The notes below the pieces were generated by a model that saw only the letters and a list, made by a program, of their open reading frames with translations, made no database searches and had not been told where the DNA came from. A program made the position numbers and the translations under genes. Below are positions 51,358 through 58,907 of a stretch of 64,000 nucleotides of DNA, one piece after another (the first letter of the stretch is position 1; the number at the start of each line of letters is the position of its first letter). The stretch comes from an uncultured Faecalicatena sp. (lineage in GTDB: Bacteria > Bacillota > Clostridia > Lachnospirales > Lachnospiraceae), in the NCBI GenBank assembly GCA_902489075.1, contig CABTYO010000011.1, forward strand, positions 1 through 64,000, given 5' to 3'.

Positions 51358-53190
51358 TTAGAAAAGGTCTGTCAGGATTTCTGTTGTGATCCTGGCAGCA
51401 GTGGTGCCGTCTGCGGAGTTCATGCCGGCAGGATTTTCAGACCCCGGTTTTTTTGAAGCCGCCCCGGAATTCCTAAGGTTTGTGGCAAAGCAGTACGTAT
51501 GTCCGTTGTTTTCAAGGAATCCGACAAACCAGCCGTTTATATTCTGGCCGTTCACCATACCGGTGCCGGTCTTCCCGTACAGTTTTCCAAACGGGGTGTC
51601 AGATAAGTAGAGTGCGTCCTTCACAGCCTTAATATTCTGACTGTCAAAGCCCCATTGATTCTCAAGCAGGTCTGCAAGCAGCATGACCTGCTCCACAGGG
51701 GAGATCTTTAAGGAGGATTCGGCCCAGTAGGAATCCACTCCTCCGGTAAGGTCACAGTTTCCGTAAGAAATCTTCTGGTAGTAGGAAGACAGAACAGAAA
51801 GTCCTGACTGCCTGTCCAGGTCCTGAAAATACCAGTTTACGGAGTGTTTCATGGCGCTGCCTAAAGTCTGGTCCTGCATCCATTCCCGGAAGGGCTGTTC
51901 GCTTTTGTCCCAGGAGAGCATGGTAGATTCAGGTGTTATATGATGCTCCTCCAGGGCAAAGAGCCCACTGTATATCTTAAACGTGGAATCAGGAGAGACA
52001 CGCTGTTCACTGAATTCCTTCTGATAGATCTGATACTGCCCGCCGCTTATATCGTATAACACAAAGGAGCCGTCAAGGCCGTCAAAATACGGGGAAAGGT
52101 CAATCTCTTCCCAGTTCTCATCCTGCATGGAAAAGTTGGAATCCAAAGACGCGTGTGCCGTCAGCAGTGGACTCAGACAGTATACAAGCATAAGAATCAG
52201 AGCCATCACACCCGCACTCTTTCTCTTTTTCGAGGCAGAATCCTTTTTATAATCTGCAATCTCCAGAATTCTCAGCCTGATCGCATCTTTACTTCCACCC
52301 AGAGTCGACAGCGGAGTAAGAAACATTCCTTTCTGCATCTGTTCTGCGTACCGGAGGATCGTATAACCATACTCCCTGCAGTGATCCTCTCCTATGACAT
52401 GGATCACTGCGTGGTCGCAGGCAATCTCACGGTCTTTTCGAAGCTTTCCGAAACCATACCAGATCAGGGGATTAAACCAGTAGAGGATCTGCATCAGGCA
52501 GACAAGGTCATTGAAAATGGCGTCCCTGTGCCTGTAATGCTGCAGTTCGTGAAGGAAGATAAAACGGACCTCTTCTTCGGATAATAAGATATCCAGGTCC
52601 TGCGGGATGATAACCGTTGGCCGGAGCCAGCCATAGGAGACAGGGGTGGAAAGGCTGCAGGAGGCATACAGACGGATACGGCGCCTGATATGCAGTTCCT
52701 TTAGACAGGCAGAAAACTGGCTGTACAGCTCCGGTTCTGTCTGTCCGGTGATCAGGAATGCATGTTTCCGCAGAAAATAAACATTCAGACTGGTATGTAT
52801 AAAATAGATGGAAGCCAACAGCATACCCAGGATCCAGATGCCGCAGAGAATCAGGCCCGTAAGGCTGCTTAAGGGGACAATATCCGCTGACAGATCCCAA
52901 ATTACCGGATTGGCTGATGCACTGGGGCCTGGCGTACTGCCGGTGAGTGCAGGAGCGGCAGCATCAAAAGCCTGGGAAAACAGCTGCTGAATCCTCAGGT
53001 ACAGCTTCCCAGGCGTAAAAACTCTGACCGGTATAAAAGGAACCATCAGAGCAAATACAAAAACATACCACAAATGATACTGCATCCCCACAGTCATGTG
53101 CTTTTTAAATACCCGTTTGGAGAGTAAAATACAGCCAAGCAAAACACAGATAAACAGATTGCAGATCAAAAAACGGATCGGAAATGTCAT
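51358..53190 (-). CDS. blaR1: BlaR1/MecR1-type beta-lactam sensor-protease
   Basis: 610 residues. Four N-terminal membrane helices enclose a cytosolic M56 metalloprotease domain with HELQH (214-218), which in the family starts the chain leading to BlaI cleavage. After a further membrane helix (about 326-345) the extracellular sensor is a class D-like penicillin-binding domain: STFK (402-405, acylated Ser402), SVN (450-452), YGN (476-478) and KTG (540-542). All catalytic elements look intact. The ATG overlaps the blaI stop (ATGA). It is the last gene of prs-blaI-blaR1. Confidence 0.95.
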   Translation of the reverse strand: MTFPIRFLICNLFICVLLGCILLSKRVFKKHMTVGMQYHLWYVFVFALMVPFIPVRVFTPGKLYLRIQQLFSQAFDAAAPALTGSTPGPSASANPVIWDLSADIVPLSSLTGLILCGIWILGMLLASIYFIHTSLNVYFLRKHAFLITGQTEPELYSQFSACLKELHIRRRIRLYASCSLSTPVSYGWLRPTVIIPQDLDILLSEEEVRFIFLHELQHYRHRDAIFNDLVCLMQILYWFNPLIWYGFGKLRKDREIACDHAVIHVIGEDHCREYGYTILRYAEQMQKGMFLTPLSTLGGSKDAIRLRILEIADYKKDSASKKRKSAGVMALILMLVYCLSPLLTAHASLDSNFSMQDENWEEIDLSPYFDGLDGSFVLYDISGGQYQIYQKEFSEQRVSPDSTFKIYSGLFALEEHHITPESTMLSWDKSEQPFREWMQDQTLGSAMKHSVNWYFQDLDRQSGLSVLSSYYQKISYGNCDLTGGVDSYWAESSLKISPVEQVMLLADLLENQWGFDSQNIKAVKDALYLSDTPFGKLYGKTGTGMVNGQNINGWFVGFLENNGHTYCFATNLRNSGAASKKPGSENPAGMNSADGTTAARITTEILTDLF

Positions 53191-53576
53191 GAATTCTCAC
53201 CACTCTTTAACTTGGAATCTATCATCGCGTAAAGCTCTTTGAGTTCTGTATCCGATATCTCTGTGTGCGCCAGAAGAGAAGAAAGCATGGGGGCAACCTC
53301 GCCATTATAAAAACGGTTGAGGAAAACATGGTTTTCCTGTTCCAGATATTCTTCACGCGAAATCAGCGGGGAATAGTAATACATCCGTCCCCTCTGTTCA
53401 TAGGAAATAACCTGCTTTGCAGTCAGACGGGATAACAGGGTGTGTATGGTCTTCTGATTCCATGTGTGGGTCTTCTGCGCCCGCTCACATACCTCATTGG
53501 TGCTCAGTGGATCTTCTGTCCAGAGGATCTTCATAATCTCAAACTCAGCCTCTGAAATCTGTGGTAGTTTCTCCAT
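53187..53576 (-). CDS. blaI: BlaI/MecI-family repressor
   Basis: 129 residues from the ATG at 53576; AAAGGAG is 7 bases upstream, while the ATG at 53582 is too close to it. The winged-helix domain (about 1-75) has ISEAEFEIMKILW and the recognition segment WNQKTIHTLLSRLTAK; the C-terminal dimerisation helices follow, with HVFLNRFYNGEVAPM near the region where BlaI proteins are cut. It should bind the two TACAnnTGTA boxes of the PBP promoter. Its ribosome binding site overlaps the prs stop codon, so it is translationally linked to prs. Confidence 0.94.
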   Translation of the reverse strand: MEKLPQISEAEFEIMKILWTEDPLSTNEVCERAQKTHTWNQKTIHTLLSRLTAKQVISYEQRGRMYYYSPLISREEYLEQENHVFLNRFYNGEVAPMLSSLLAHTEISDTELKELYAMIDSKLKSGENS

Positions 53577-53588
53577 AATCATACTCCT

Positions 53589-54758
53589 TTAAAATCCATG
53601 CTTTTCCAGCAGTGCGTGGATCTTGTCGGTAGGATTCATTACGGCACCAATGGTGGTGTCGTGATTCAGTGAATCGATGATCAGTGCAAGGAACTTGCTC
53701 ATATCGGCAGTTACAAAGTAAGGTTTCTCCTTTGCAACCGGCGGAAGATAAGTGAGGTTCGTTGTGATCACGCGGTCCAGGTAGCCTTTTTCATAGTATT
53801 CATCGAACTTACCGAAACCTTCCGTAAATAATCCGAAGGTGGTGCACACGAAGACACGTCCGGCCTTCCGGTCCTTTAACTGCTTGGCAACATCCAGCAT
53901 ACTTTCTCCGGATGAAATCATATCGTCGACAATGATGACATCCTTGCCCTTCACATCATCTCCCAGGAATTCATGGGCTACGATCGGATTCTTTCCATTC
54001 ACGACAGTGGAGTAGTCGCGGCGCTTATAGAACATGCCCATGTCTACCCCAAGAATGTTGGAGAAGTAAACCGCACGGTGCATTGCCCCTTCATCCGGGC
54101 TGATGATCATCAGGTGATCCTTGTCCACCTTTAAGTCAGGAACGGAGCGGAACAGAGCCTTCATGAACTGATACGGAGGATTGAAGCTGTCGAATCCGTT
54201 CAGCGGGATAGCATTCTGGACTCTTGGGTCGTGGGCATCAAATGTAATGATGGTAGATGCGCCCATCCCGACCAGCTCTTCCAGTGCCAGTGCACAGTCT
54301 AAAGACTCCCTCTTGGAACGCTTGTGCTGACGGCCCTCATACAGAAACGGCATGATCACATTGATCCGGCGGGCCTTGCCGGTAGCAGCAGAGATGATTC
54401 TTTTCAGGTCCTGAAAATGGTCATCCGGTGACATGTGGTTCAGATGTCCGTTCACACTATACGTAAGGCTGTAGTTACATACATCTGTCATAATAAATAA
54501 GTCAGTCCCGCGGATTGTTTCCTTGAGAATCCCCTTGGCCTCTCCTGAGCCAAAACGCGGACAGCAGCAGTCCACCAGGTAATTGTGGGATTCATAATTG
54601 ACATAGAGTGGGGAAGGCTTAACCTCACAGATTGTATTCTCGCGGAAGGATACAATATAGTCATTTACCTTCTTCCCAAGTTCTTTACAGCTTTCCATAG
54701 CGACAATTTTCAGCGGCGCTACGGGAAGTGTCTTTTCTAACAATTCGATGTTTGACAT
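53589..54758 (-). CDS. prs: Ribose-phosphate pyrophosphokinase (long form)
   Basis: Makes PRPP from ribose-5-phosphate and ATP for purine, pyrimidine, histidine and NAD synthesis. 389 residues, longer than the usual 310-320. Recognisable elements are the PYxR-like segment around MPFLYEGRQHKRSKRES, the metal loop TFDAHDPRVQNAI and the PRPP-binding loop DVIIVDDMISSGESM. The N-terminal 100 residues are divergent and include a Cys cluster (DCCCPRFGSGEAKG). It has its own minus-strand promoter (54817-54845), and blaI and blaR1 follow without a gap, an unexpected operon partner. Confidence 0.92.
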   Translation of the reverse strand: MSNIELLEKTLPVAPLKIVAMESCKELGKKVNDYIVSFRENTICEVKPSPLYVNYESHNYLVDCCCPRFGSGEAKGILKETIRGTDLFIMTDVCNYSLTYSVNGHLNHMSPDDHFQDLKRIISAATGKARRINVIMPFLYEGRQHKRSKRESLDCALALEELVGMGASTIITFDAHDPRVQNAIPLNGFDSFNPPYQFMKALFRSVPDLKVDKDHLMIISPDEGAMHRAVYFSNILGVDMGMFYKRRDYSTVVNGKNPIVAHEFLGDDVKGKDVIIVDDMISSGESMLDVAKQLKDRKAGRVFVCTTFGLFTEGFGKFDEYYEKGYLDRVITTNLTYLPPVAKEKPYFVTADMSKFLALIIDSLNHDTTIGAVMNPTDKIHALLEKHGF

Positions 54759-54816
54759 GATTTTCTCCTATGTTTACGAATTTAAGACCGGAAAAATCCA
54801 GTCTCTTACATATATG

Positions 54817-54845
54817 GTTATATCATTTTTGGGGACGAAATTCAA
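54817..54845 (-). promoter_or_regulatory. Sigma-A promoter of prs-blaI-blaR1
   Basis: On the minus strand: TTGAAT (54845-54840), 17-base spacer ending in TGA (extended -10), TATAAC (54822-54817). I see no TACAnnTGTA box here, so blaI does not appear to autoregulate. Confidence 0.75.
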
Positions 54846-54860
54846 GCATATATCAGAATA

Positions 54861-55348
54861 TCGGAATAGAGTGACGTGCTTTAGTTGCGGAAAGGATGAG
54901 GGGGACGCCAGGTATGCTGGAAGCCGGGGGAGTGTCTGGTGCGGGTGTTGTTTCAAAATCCGCCCGCTTGCCGAAGATGTAGTAATGGCCCAGAAGGCGC
55001 ACAGAAGGGCAGACCAGGGATGCGGCGGAAAAATCGATATTTTTCCGCCTTAGCCCGGGGTGAAAATTGATTTTGGAGAATCAATTTTCATCCCTTCTGT
55101 GCGCCTTCTGGACCATAACTACATCTAATCGGCCGCTTTAAGGACTTTTGAAACAACACCCGCACCAGACATTCCCCCGGCTTCCAGCATACCTGGCTGA
55201 CTCATCAGGTCGGAAGGAAAAGCCCGTTACTAAGTGGAGTCTCAAACGGGAGAGGCGTATTGATTCGGTTGGTGGAACGGTACTCCACATTCTTCCTGGC
55301 GTTCCACTATCATCCGCTCCGCGGCTAAAGCGCGTCACTAATTTCCGA
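54861..55348. repeat. Large foldback (long imperfect palindrome) element B
   Basis: About 490 bases. Inner arms 54907-54958 and 55146-55197 pair over 52 bases with one mismatch. Pairing continues inward (54976-55009 with about 55092-55127) and, after a 103-base interruption on the right side, outward (54861-54906 with about 55298-55348, roughly 75% matched). The apex has hairpin GGCGGAAAAAT-CGAT-ATTTTTCCGCC (55024-55049) and a 12-bp AT-rich hairpin (55061-55090). Read on the minus strand, these are an AT-rich hairpin followed by one with an ATCG loop, as in element A. It lies between the divergent prs and der genes, upstream of both promoters. Confidence 0.9.
55198..55294. other. 97-base interruption in the right arm of element B
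   Basis: CCTGGC at 55192-55197 and again at 55295-55300 bracket a stretch with no counterpart in the left arm, where GCCAGG occurs once (54907-54912). The stretch has its own pairing GTGGAGT/ACTCCAC. It looks like an insertion with a 6-base target duplication, or the left arm has lost it. Confidence 0.65.
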
Positions 55349-55370
55349 TTTTCTTGTTTCAAGACCCTTT

Positions 55371-55479
55371 TATTATGGTATAATGCTCGCAGTTGGCGAG
55401 GTGTTTTCGAGCTTACTAAGACATATACCTAATCACTTAGCGAGGTATTCCACGAGCTTAGTTATTATGGTATAATGCT
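55371..55479 (+). repeat. Tandem-like repeat region upstream of der
   Basis: TATTATGGTATAATGCT occurs at 55371-55387 and 55463-55479, a period of 92 bases; each copy holds an extended -10 (TGGTATAAT). Between them lie two copies of the GCGAGGTGTTCTCGAGC-type repeat (55396-55412 and 55440-55457), also seen before tpiA. Both -10 copies could start transcripts, though good -35 elements are lacking. Confidence 0.78.
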
Positions 55480-55542
55480 TAAAGTGAAGTATTTGTTTTC
55501 CCATTTCTATATATAATAAGAAGTGTGTTTTGAAAAGAAGTC

Positions 55543-55571
55543 TTTACAAGTTTGGGCAGATATTGTAAAAT
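55543..55571 (+). promoter_or_regulatory. Sigma-A promoter of der
   Basis: TTTACA (55543-55548), 17-base spacer, TAAAAT (55566-55571), about 108 bases before the der start. A TTGACA at 55585-55590 has no matching -10. Confidence 0.68.
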
Positions 55572-55679
55572 CAAGCGGGCAGGGTTGACAGATTTTTCAT
55601 AAACAGCAGGAATTAGCAGCCCATTAAGATGATACCGTAAGGAAACGTAAATTGTTCATAAAGAAAGGTGTTAATAAAT

Positions 55680-57008
55680 ATGAGTAAACCAGTAGTAGCG
55701 ATTGTAGGAAGACCAAATGTTGGAAAGTCTACGCTGTTCAATGCGCTGGCGGGTGAGACAATCTCAATTGTCAAGGATACGCCGGGAGTTACAAGGGACC
55801 GTATCTATGCGGATGTCAGCTGGCTGGATAAGGAATTCACCCTGATTGATACAGGGGGAATCGAGCCGGACAGCAGGGATATTATTCTTTCCCAGATGAG
55901 GGAGCAGGCGCAGATTGCCATTGATACGGCGGATGTGATTATTTTTATCACAGATGTGAAGCAGGGGCTGGTGGATTCTGATTCGAAGGTGGCAGATATG
56001 CTCCGCAGATCAGGTAAGCCGGTCGTACTTGTTGTAAATAAGGTCGACAACTTCCATAAGATGATGCCGGATGTGTATGAGTTCTATAATCTGGGAATCG
56101 GAGATCCGGTGCCGATCTCAGCGGCTTCCAGGCTGGGGATTGGTGACATGCTGGATGCTGTGTCAGAGTATTTCCCTGAGGACATGGGCGGGGAGGAAGA
56201 GGATGACAGACCGAGAATCGCCATTGTCGGAAAGCCGAATGTGGGGAAGTCTTCCATTATTAATAAGCTGTTGGGTGAGAACCGTGTGATCGTATCGGAT
56301 ATTGCGGGAACCACAAGGGATGCGATAGATACGGATATCGTACACGATGGAAAGGAATATATTTTCATTGATACGGCGGGACTGCGCAGGAAGAACAAGA
56401 TCAAGGAAGAGCTGGAGCGTTACAGTATCATCCGTACGGTGACGGCAGTAGAACGTGCTGATGTGGTTCTGATGGTGATCGATGCACAGGAAGGTGTGAC
56501 GGAACAGGATGCCAAGATTGCGGGGATTGCGCACGAACGCGGAAAAGGAATTATTATTGTTGTAAATAAGTGGGATGCGATTGAGAAGAATGACAAGACC
56601 ACGAGAGAATATGAAGCCAAGATCAGACAGGTGTTATCCTACCTGCCATACGCGGAGGTCATGTTTGTGTCTGCAAAGACAGGGCAGAGGCTGAATAAGC
56701 TGTATGAGATGATCGATATGGTCATCGAGAACCAGACTCTGCGTGTTGCCACAGGTGTCCTCAATGAGATCATGACAGAGGCCGTTGCCATGCAGCAGCC
56801 GCCGTCAGATAAGGGCAAGAGGCTGAAGCTGTACTATATCACGCAGGTTTCGGTCAAGCCGCCGACCTTTGTTATTTTTGTCAATGATAAAGAACTGATG
56901 CATTTTTCCTATACCAGATATCTGGAGAATAAGATCCGGGAGGCTTTTGGATTCAGGGGGACTTCCCTGAAGTTCTTTATCAGGGAAAGAAAGGAAAAGG
57001 AGCAATAG
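55680..57008 (+). CDS. der: Ribosome biogenesis GTPase Der (EngA)
   Basis: Acts in 50S subunit assembly. 442 residues with the family's two consecutive GTPase domains: G1 GRPNVGKSTLFN with DTGGIEP and NKVD, then G1 GKPNVGKSSIIN with DTAGLRRKNKIKEELE and NKWD. A KH-like C-terminal domain (about 350-440) follows, ending FRGTSLKFFIRERKE. The ATG at 55680 follows AAAGGTG; in-frame codons before it lack a ribosome binding site. It is two bases from plsY, so the two are coupled, and gpsA follows. Confidence 0.98.
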   Translation: MSKPVVAIVGRPNVGKSTLFNALAGETISIVKDTPGVTRDRIYADVSWLDKEFTLIDTGGIEPDSRDIILSQMREQAQIAIDTADVIIFITDVKQGLVDSDSKVADMLRRSGKPVVLVVNKVDNFHKMMPDVYEFYNLGIGDPVPISAASRLGIGDMLDAVSEYFPEDMGGEEEDDRPRIAIVGKPNVGKSSIINKLLGENRVIVSDIAGTTRDAIDTDIVHDGKEYIFIDTAGLRRKNKIKEELERYSIIRTVTAVERADVVLMVIDAQEGVTEQDAKIAGIAHERGKGIIIVVNKWDAIEKNDKTTREYEAKIRQVLSYLPYAEVMFVSAKTGQRLNKLYEMIDMVIENQTLRVATGVLNEIMTEAVAMQQPPSDKGKRLKLYYITQVSVKPPTFVIFVNDKELMHFSYTRYLENKIREAFGFRGTSLKFFIRERKEKEQ

Positions 57009-57010
57009 TT

Positions 57011-57658
57011 ATGGAACGTTTTATCTGCCTTTTGATCGGTTACGTCTGCGGTCTTCTGCAGACAGGATATATTGTCGGGAAGATCAATCATGTTGATATC
57101 AGAAAAGAAGGAAGCGGTAATGCGGGTTCCACCAATGCGGTGCGCGTGATGGGATGGAAAGCTGGTCTTATGACCTTTGCCGGAGATGTATTGAAGTGTG
57201 TTGCAGCGATTTTTATTGTAAGATACCTGTACCGGGGCAGCGAATATCTGCCACTTCTGGCGATGTATGCGGGGATGGGAGCCACACTGGGACATAATTT
57301 CCCGTTCTATCTTAAGTTTAAAGGGGGAAAAGGGATCGCAGTTCTTGCGGGTCTGGTGATCTCGACCAGCCCGGCGATGGTGCCGATCCCGCTGTCAGCC
57401 TTTTTGATTGCGGTGATTTTTTCCAGATATGTGTCTTTGGGATCTCTGCTTGCTTCCACCACATTTTTTCTGGAAGTGGTAACCTTTGGACAGTACGGAC
57501 TCTTTCATATGAAAGCGCCGTATCTGTATGAGATGTACATACTGGTTCTGCTTCTGACTGTTCTGGCATGGTACAGGCATAAGGAGAATATTAAGCGTAT
57601 GCTTGCAGGTACTGAGAACAGATTTGGTTCAGGAAAGAAAAAGCAGGATAACATATAG
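57011..57658 (+). CDS. plsY: Glycerol-3-phosphate acyltransferase PlsY
   Basis: Integral membrane enzyme moving the acyl group from acyl phosphate (made by PlsX) to glycerol-3-phosphate, giving lysophosphatidate. 215 residues and about five membrane segments, with the three family motifs: SGNAGSTNAVRVMGWKAG, GHNFPFYLKFKGGKGIAV and, near the end, the third loop region. Its start is two bases after der. gpsA, which supplies glycerol-3-phosphate, is 81 bases downstream, so substrate supply and use are adjacent. Confidence 0.96.
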   Translation: MERFICLLIGYVCGLLQTGYIVGKINHVDIRKEGSGNAGSTNAVRVMGWKAGLMTFAGDVLKCVAAIFIVRYLYRGSEYLPLLAMYAGMGATLGHNFPFYLKFKGGKGIAVLAGLVISTSPAMVPIPLSAFLIAVIFSRYVSLGSLLASTTFFLEVVTFGQYGLFHMKAPYLYEMYILVLLLTVLAWYRHKENIKRMLAGTENRFGSGKKKQDNI

Positions 57659-57739
57659 AGCAGATTCCTGCATAAAGCAGGTTTACGTGTAAGAGCGGTT
57701 CATATATAACGTAGATTCAGATGTAAAGGAGAATGAATG

Positions 57740-58759
57740 ATGGCAAATGTAGGTGTATTAGGAGCTGGAAGCTGGGGAACAGCACTTTCTGTCCTGCTTC
57801 ATGAAAACGGACATCAGGTGACCATATGGTCCATCGATCAAAATGAGGTCGAGATGCTGACTCAGAAAAGAGAACATGAGACAAAGCTTCCGGGAGTGAG
57901 GCTTGCAGAGGATATGGTGATCACAAATAATCTGGAAGAGGCGGTGACAGGCCGCGATTTCCTGGTACTTGCCGTACCTTCTCCTTATACAAGAGCAACT
58001 GCGAAAAGCATGAGCCCTTTTATCAAAGAGGGGCAGATTATCGTGGATGTGGCAAAGGGGATCGAAGAGACGACTCTGATGACACTTTCACAGCAGATCG
58101 AGCAGGAGATTCCGCAGGCAGATGTGGCTGTCCTTTCCGGGCCGAGCCATGCAGAGGAAGTGGGCAGGAAGCTGCCAACCACCTGTGTCATCGGTGCCAA
58201 GACGAGGAAGACCGCAGAATATCTGCAGTCCATGTTCATCAGCCGTGTGTTCCGTGTCTATACAACTCCTGATATTCTGGGAGTGGAGCTGGGCGGCTCT
58301 CTGAAAAATGTCATTGCCCTTGCAGCAGGTATTGCCGATGGGCTTGGATATGGTGACAATACAAAAGCAGCCCTGATCACCAGGGGAATCGCAGAGATCG
58401 CGAGACTGGGCGTCAAGATGGGTGGAAAGATCGAGACCTTTACAGGCCTGACCGGGATCGGTGACCTGATCGTAACCTGTGCCAGTGTCCACAGCCGCAA
58501 CAGAAAGGCCGGATATCTGATCGGACAGGGCAGGACCATGGAACAGGCCATGGATGAAGTAAAGATGGTTGTAGAAGGTGTGTACTCGGCCAAGGCGGCA
58601 GCCAAGCTGGCAAGGGAGTACGATGTTTCCATGCCGATCGTGGATCAGGTGAATGCGGTCCTCTTCGAAGGCAAGAATCCGGCGGAGGCAGTCGACGAAC
58701 TGATGCTGCGGGAACACAAGAGCGAGCATGCATCCCTTCCGTGGCCGGATGAAGCTTAG
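57740..58759 (+). CDS. gpsA: Glycerol-3-phosphate dehydrogenase [NAD(P)+]
   Basis: Reduces dihydroxyacetone phosphate to glycerol-3-phosphate for phospholipid synthesis. 339 residues from 57740; AAGGAG is 8 bases upstream, and an ATG one codon earlier (57737) is also possible. The NAD(P) motif GVLGAGSWGTAL opens the protein, followed by LAVPSPYTRA, VDVAKGIEE, LSGPSHAEEV, the catalytic Lys in GGSLKNVIALAAGI and FTGLTGIGDLIVTCAS. der-plsY-gpsA-spoIVA is a common Firmicute order. Confidence 0.97.
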   Translation: MANVGVLGAGSWGTALSVLLHENGHQVTIWSIDQNEVEMLTQKREHETKLPGVRLAEDMVITNNLEEAVTGRDFLVLAVPSPYTRATAKSMSPFIKEGQIIVDVAKGIEETTLMTLSQQIEQEIPQADVAVLSGPSHAEEVGRKLPTTCVIGAKTRKTAEYLQSMFISRVFRVYTTPDILGVELGGSLKNVIALAAGIADGLGYGDNTKAALITRGIAEIARLGVKMGGKIETFTGLTGIGDLIVTCASVHSRNRKAGYLIGQGRTMEQAMDEVKMVVEGVYSAKAAAKLAREYDVSMPIVDQVNAVLFEGKNPAEAVDELMLREHKSEHASLPWPDEA

Positions 58760-58850
58760 AAACCGGAAGGAACCGATACAGGCGGCCGTGTAAAGAATGC
58801 CCTGGTATTCGTGCATGATGCCCCGTTTTGATAAAAATGAATCTTAACAG

Positions 58851-58879
58851 GCATAACCCCCCTTTTCTGTGCATACATT
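58851..58879 (+). promoter_or_regulatory. Probable sigma-E sporulation promoter of spoIVA
   Basis: GCATAAC (58851-58857), 14-base spacer, CATACATT (58872-58879). This matches the Bacillus sigma-E consensus (-35 like GNATA, -10 CATACANT) and lies 29 bases before the spoIVA start, so expression would be confined to the mother cell. Confidence 0.8.
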
Positions 58880-58907
58880 GGTATCAGCAGAACAAGGGGG
58901 TATTTTT

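Noticed and set aside
54748..55053. 101-codon frame and the related 55148-55432 frame in the prs-der gap
   Set aside because: They run through the two arms of foldback element B, and each is the mirror of a third frame on the other strand; they are by-products of the palindrome.
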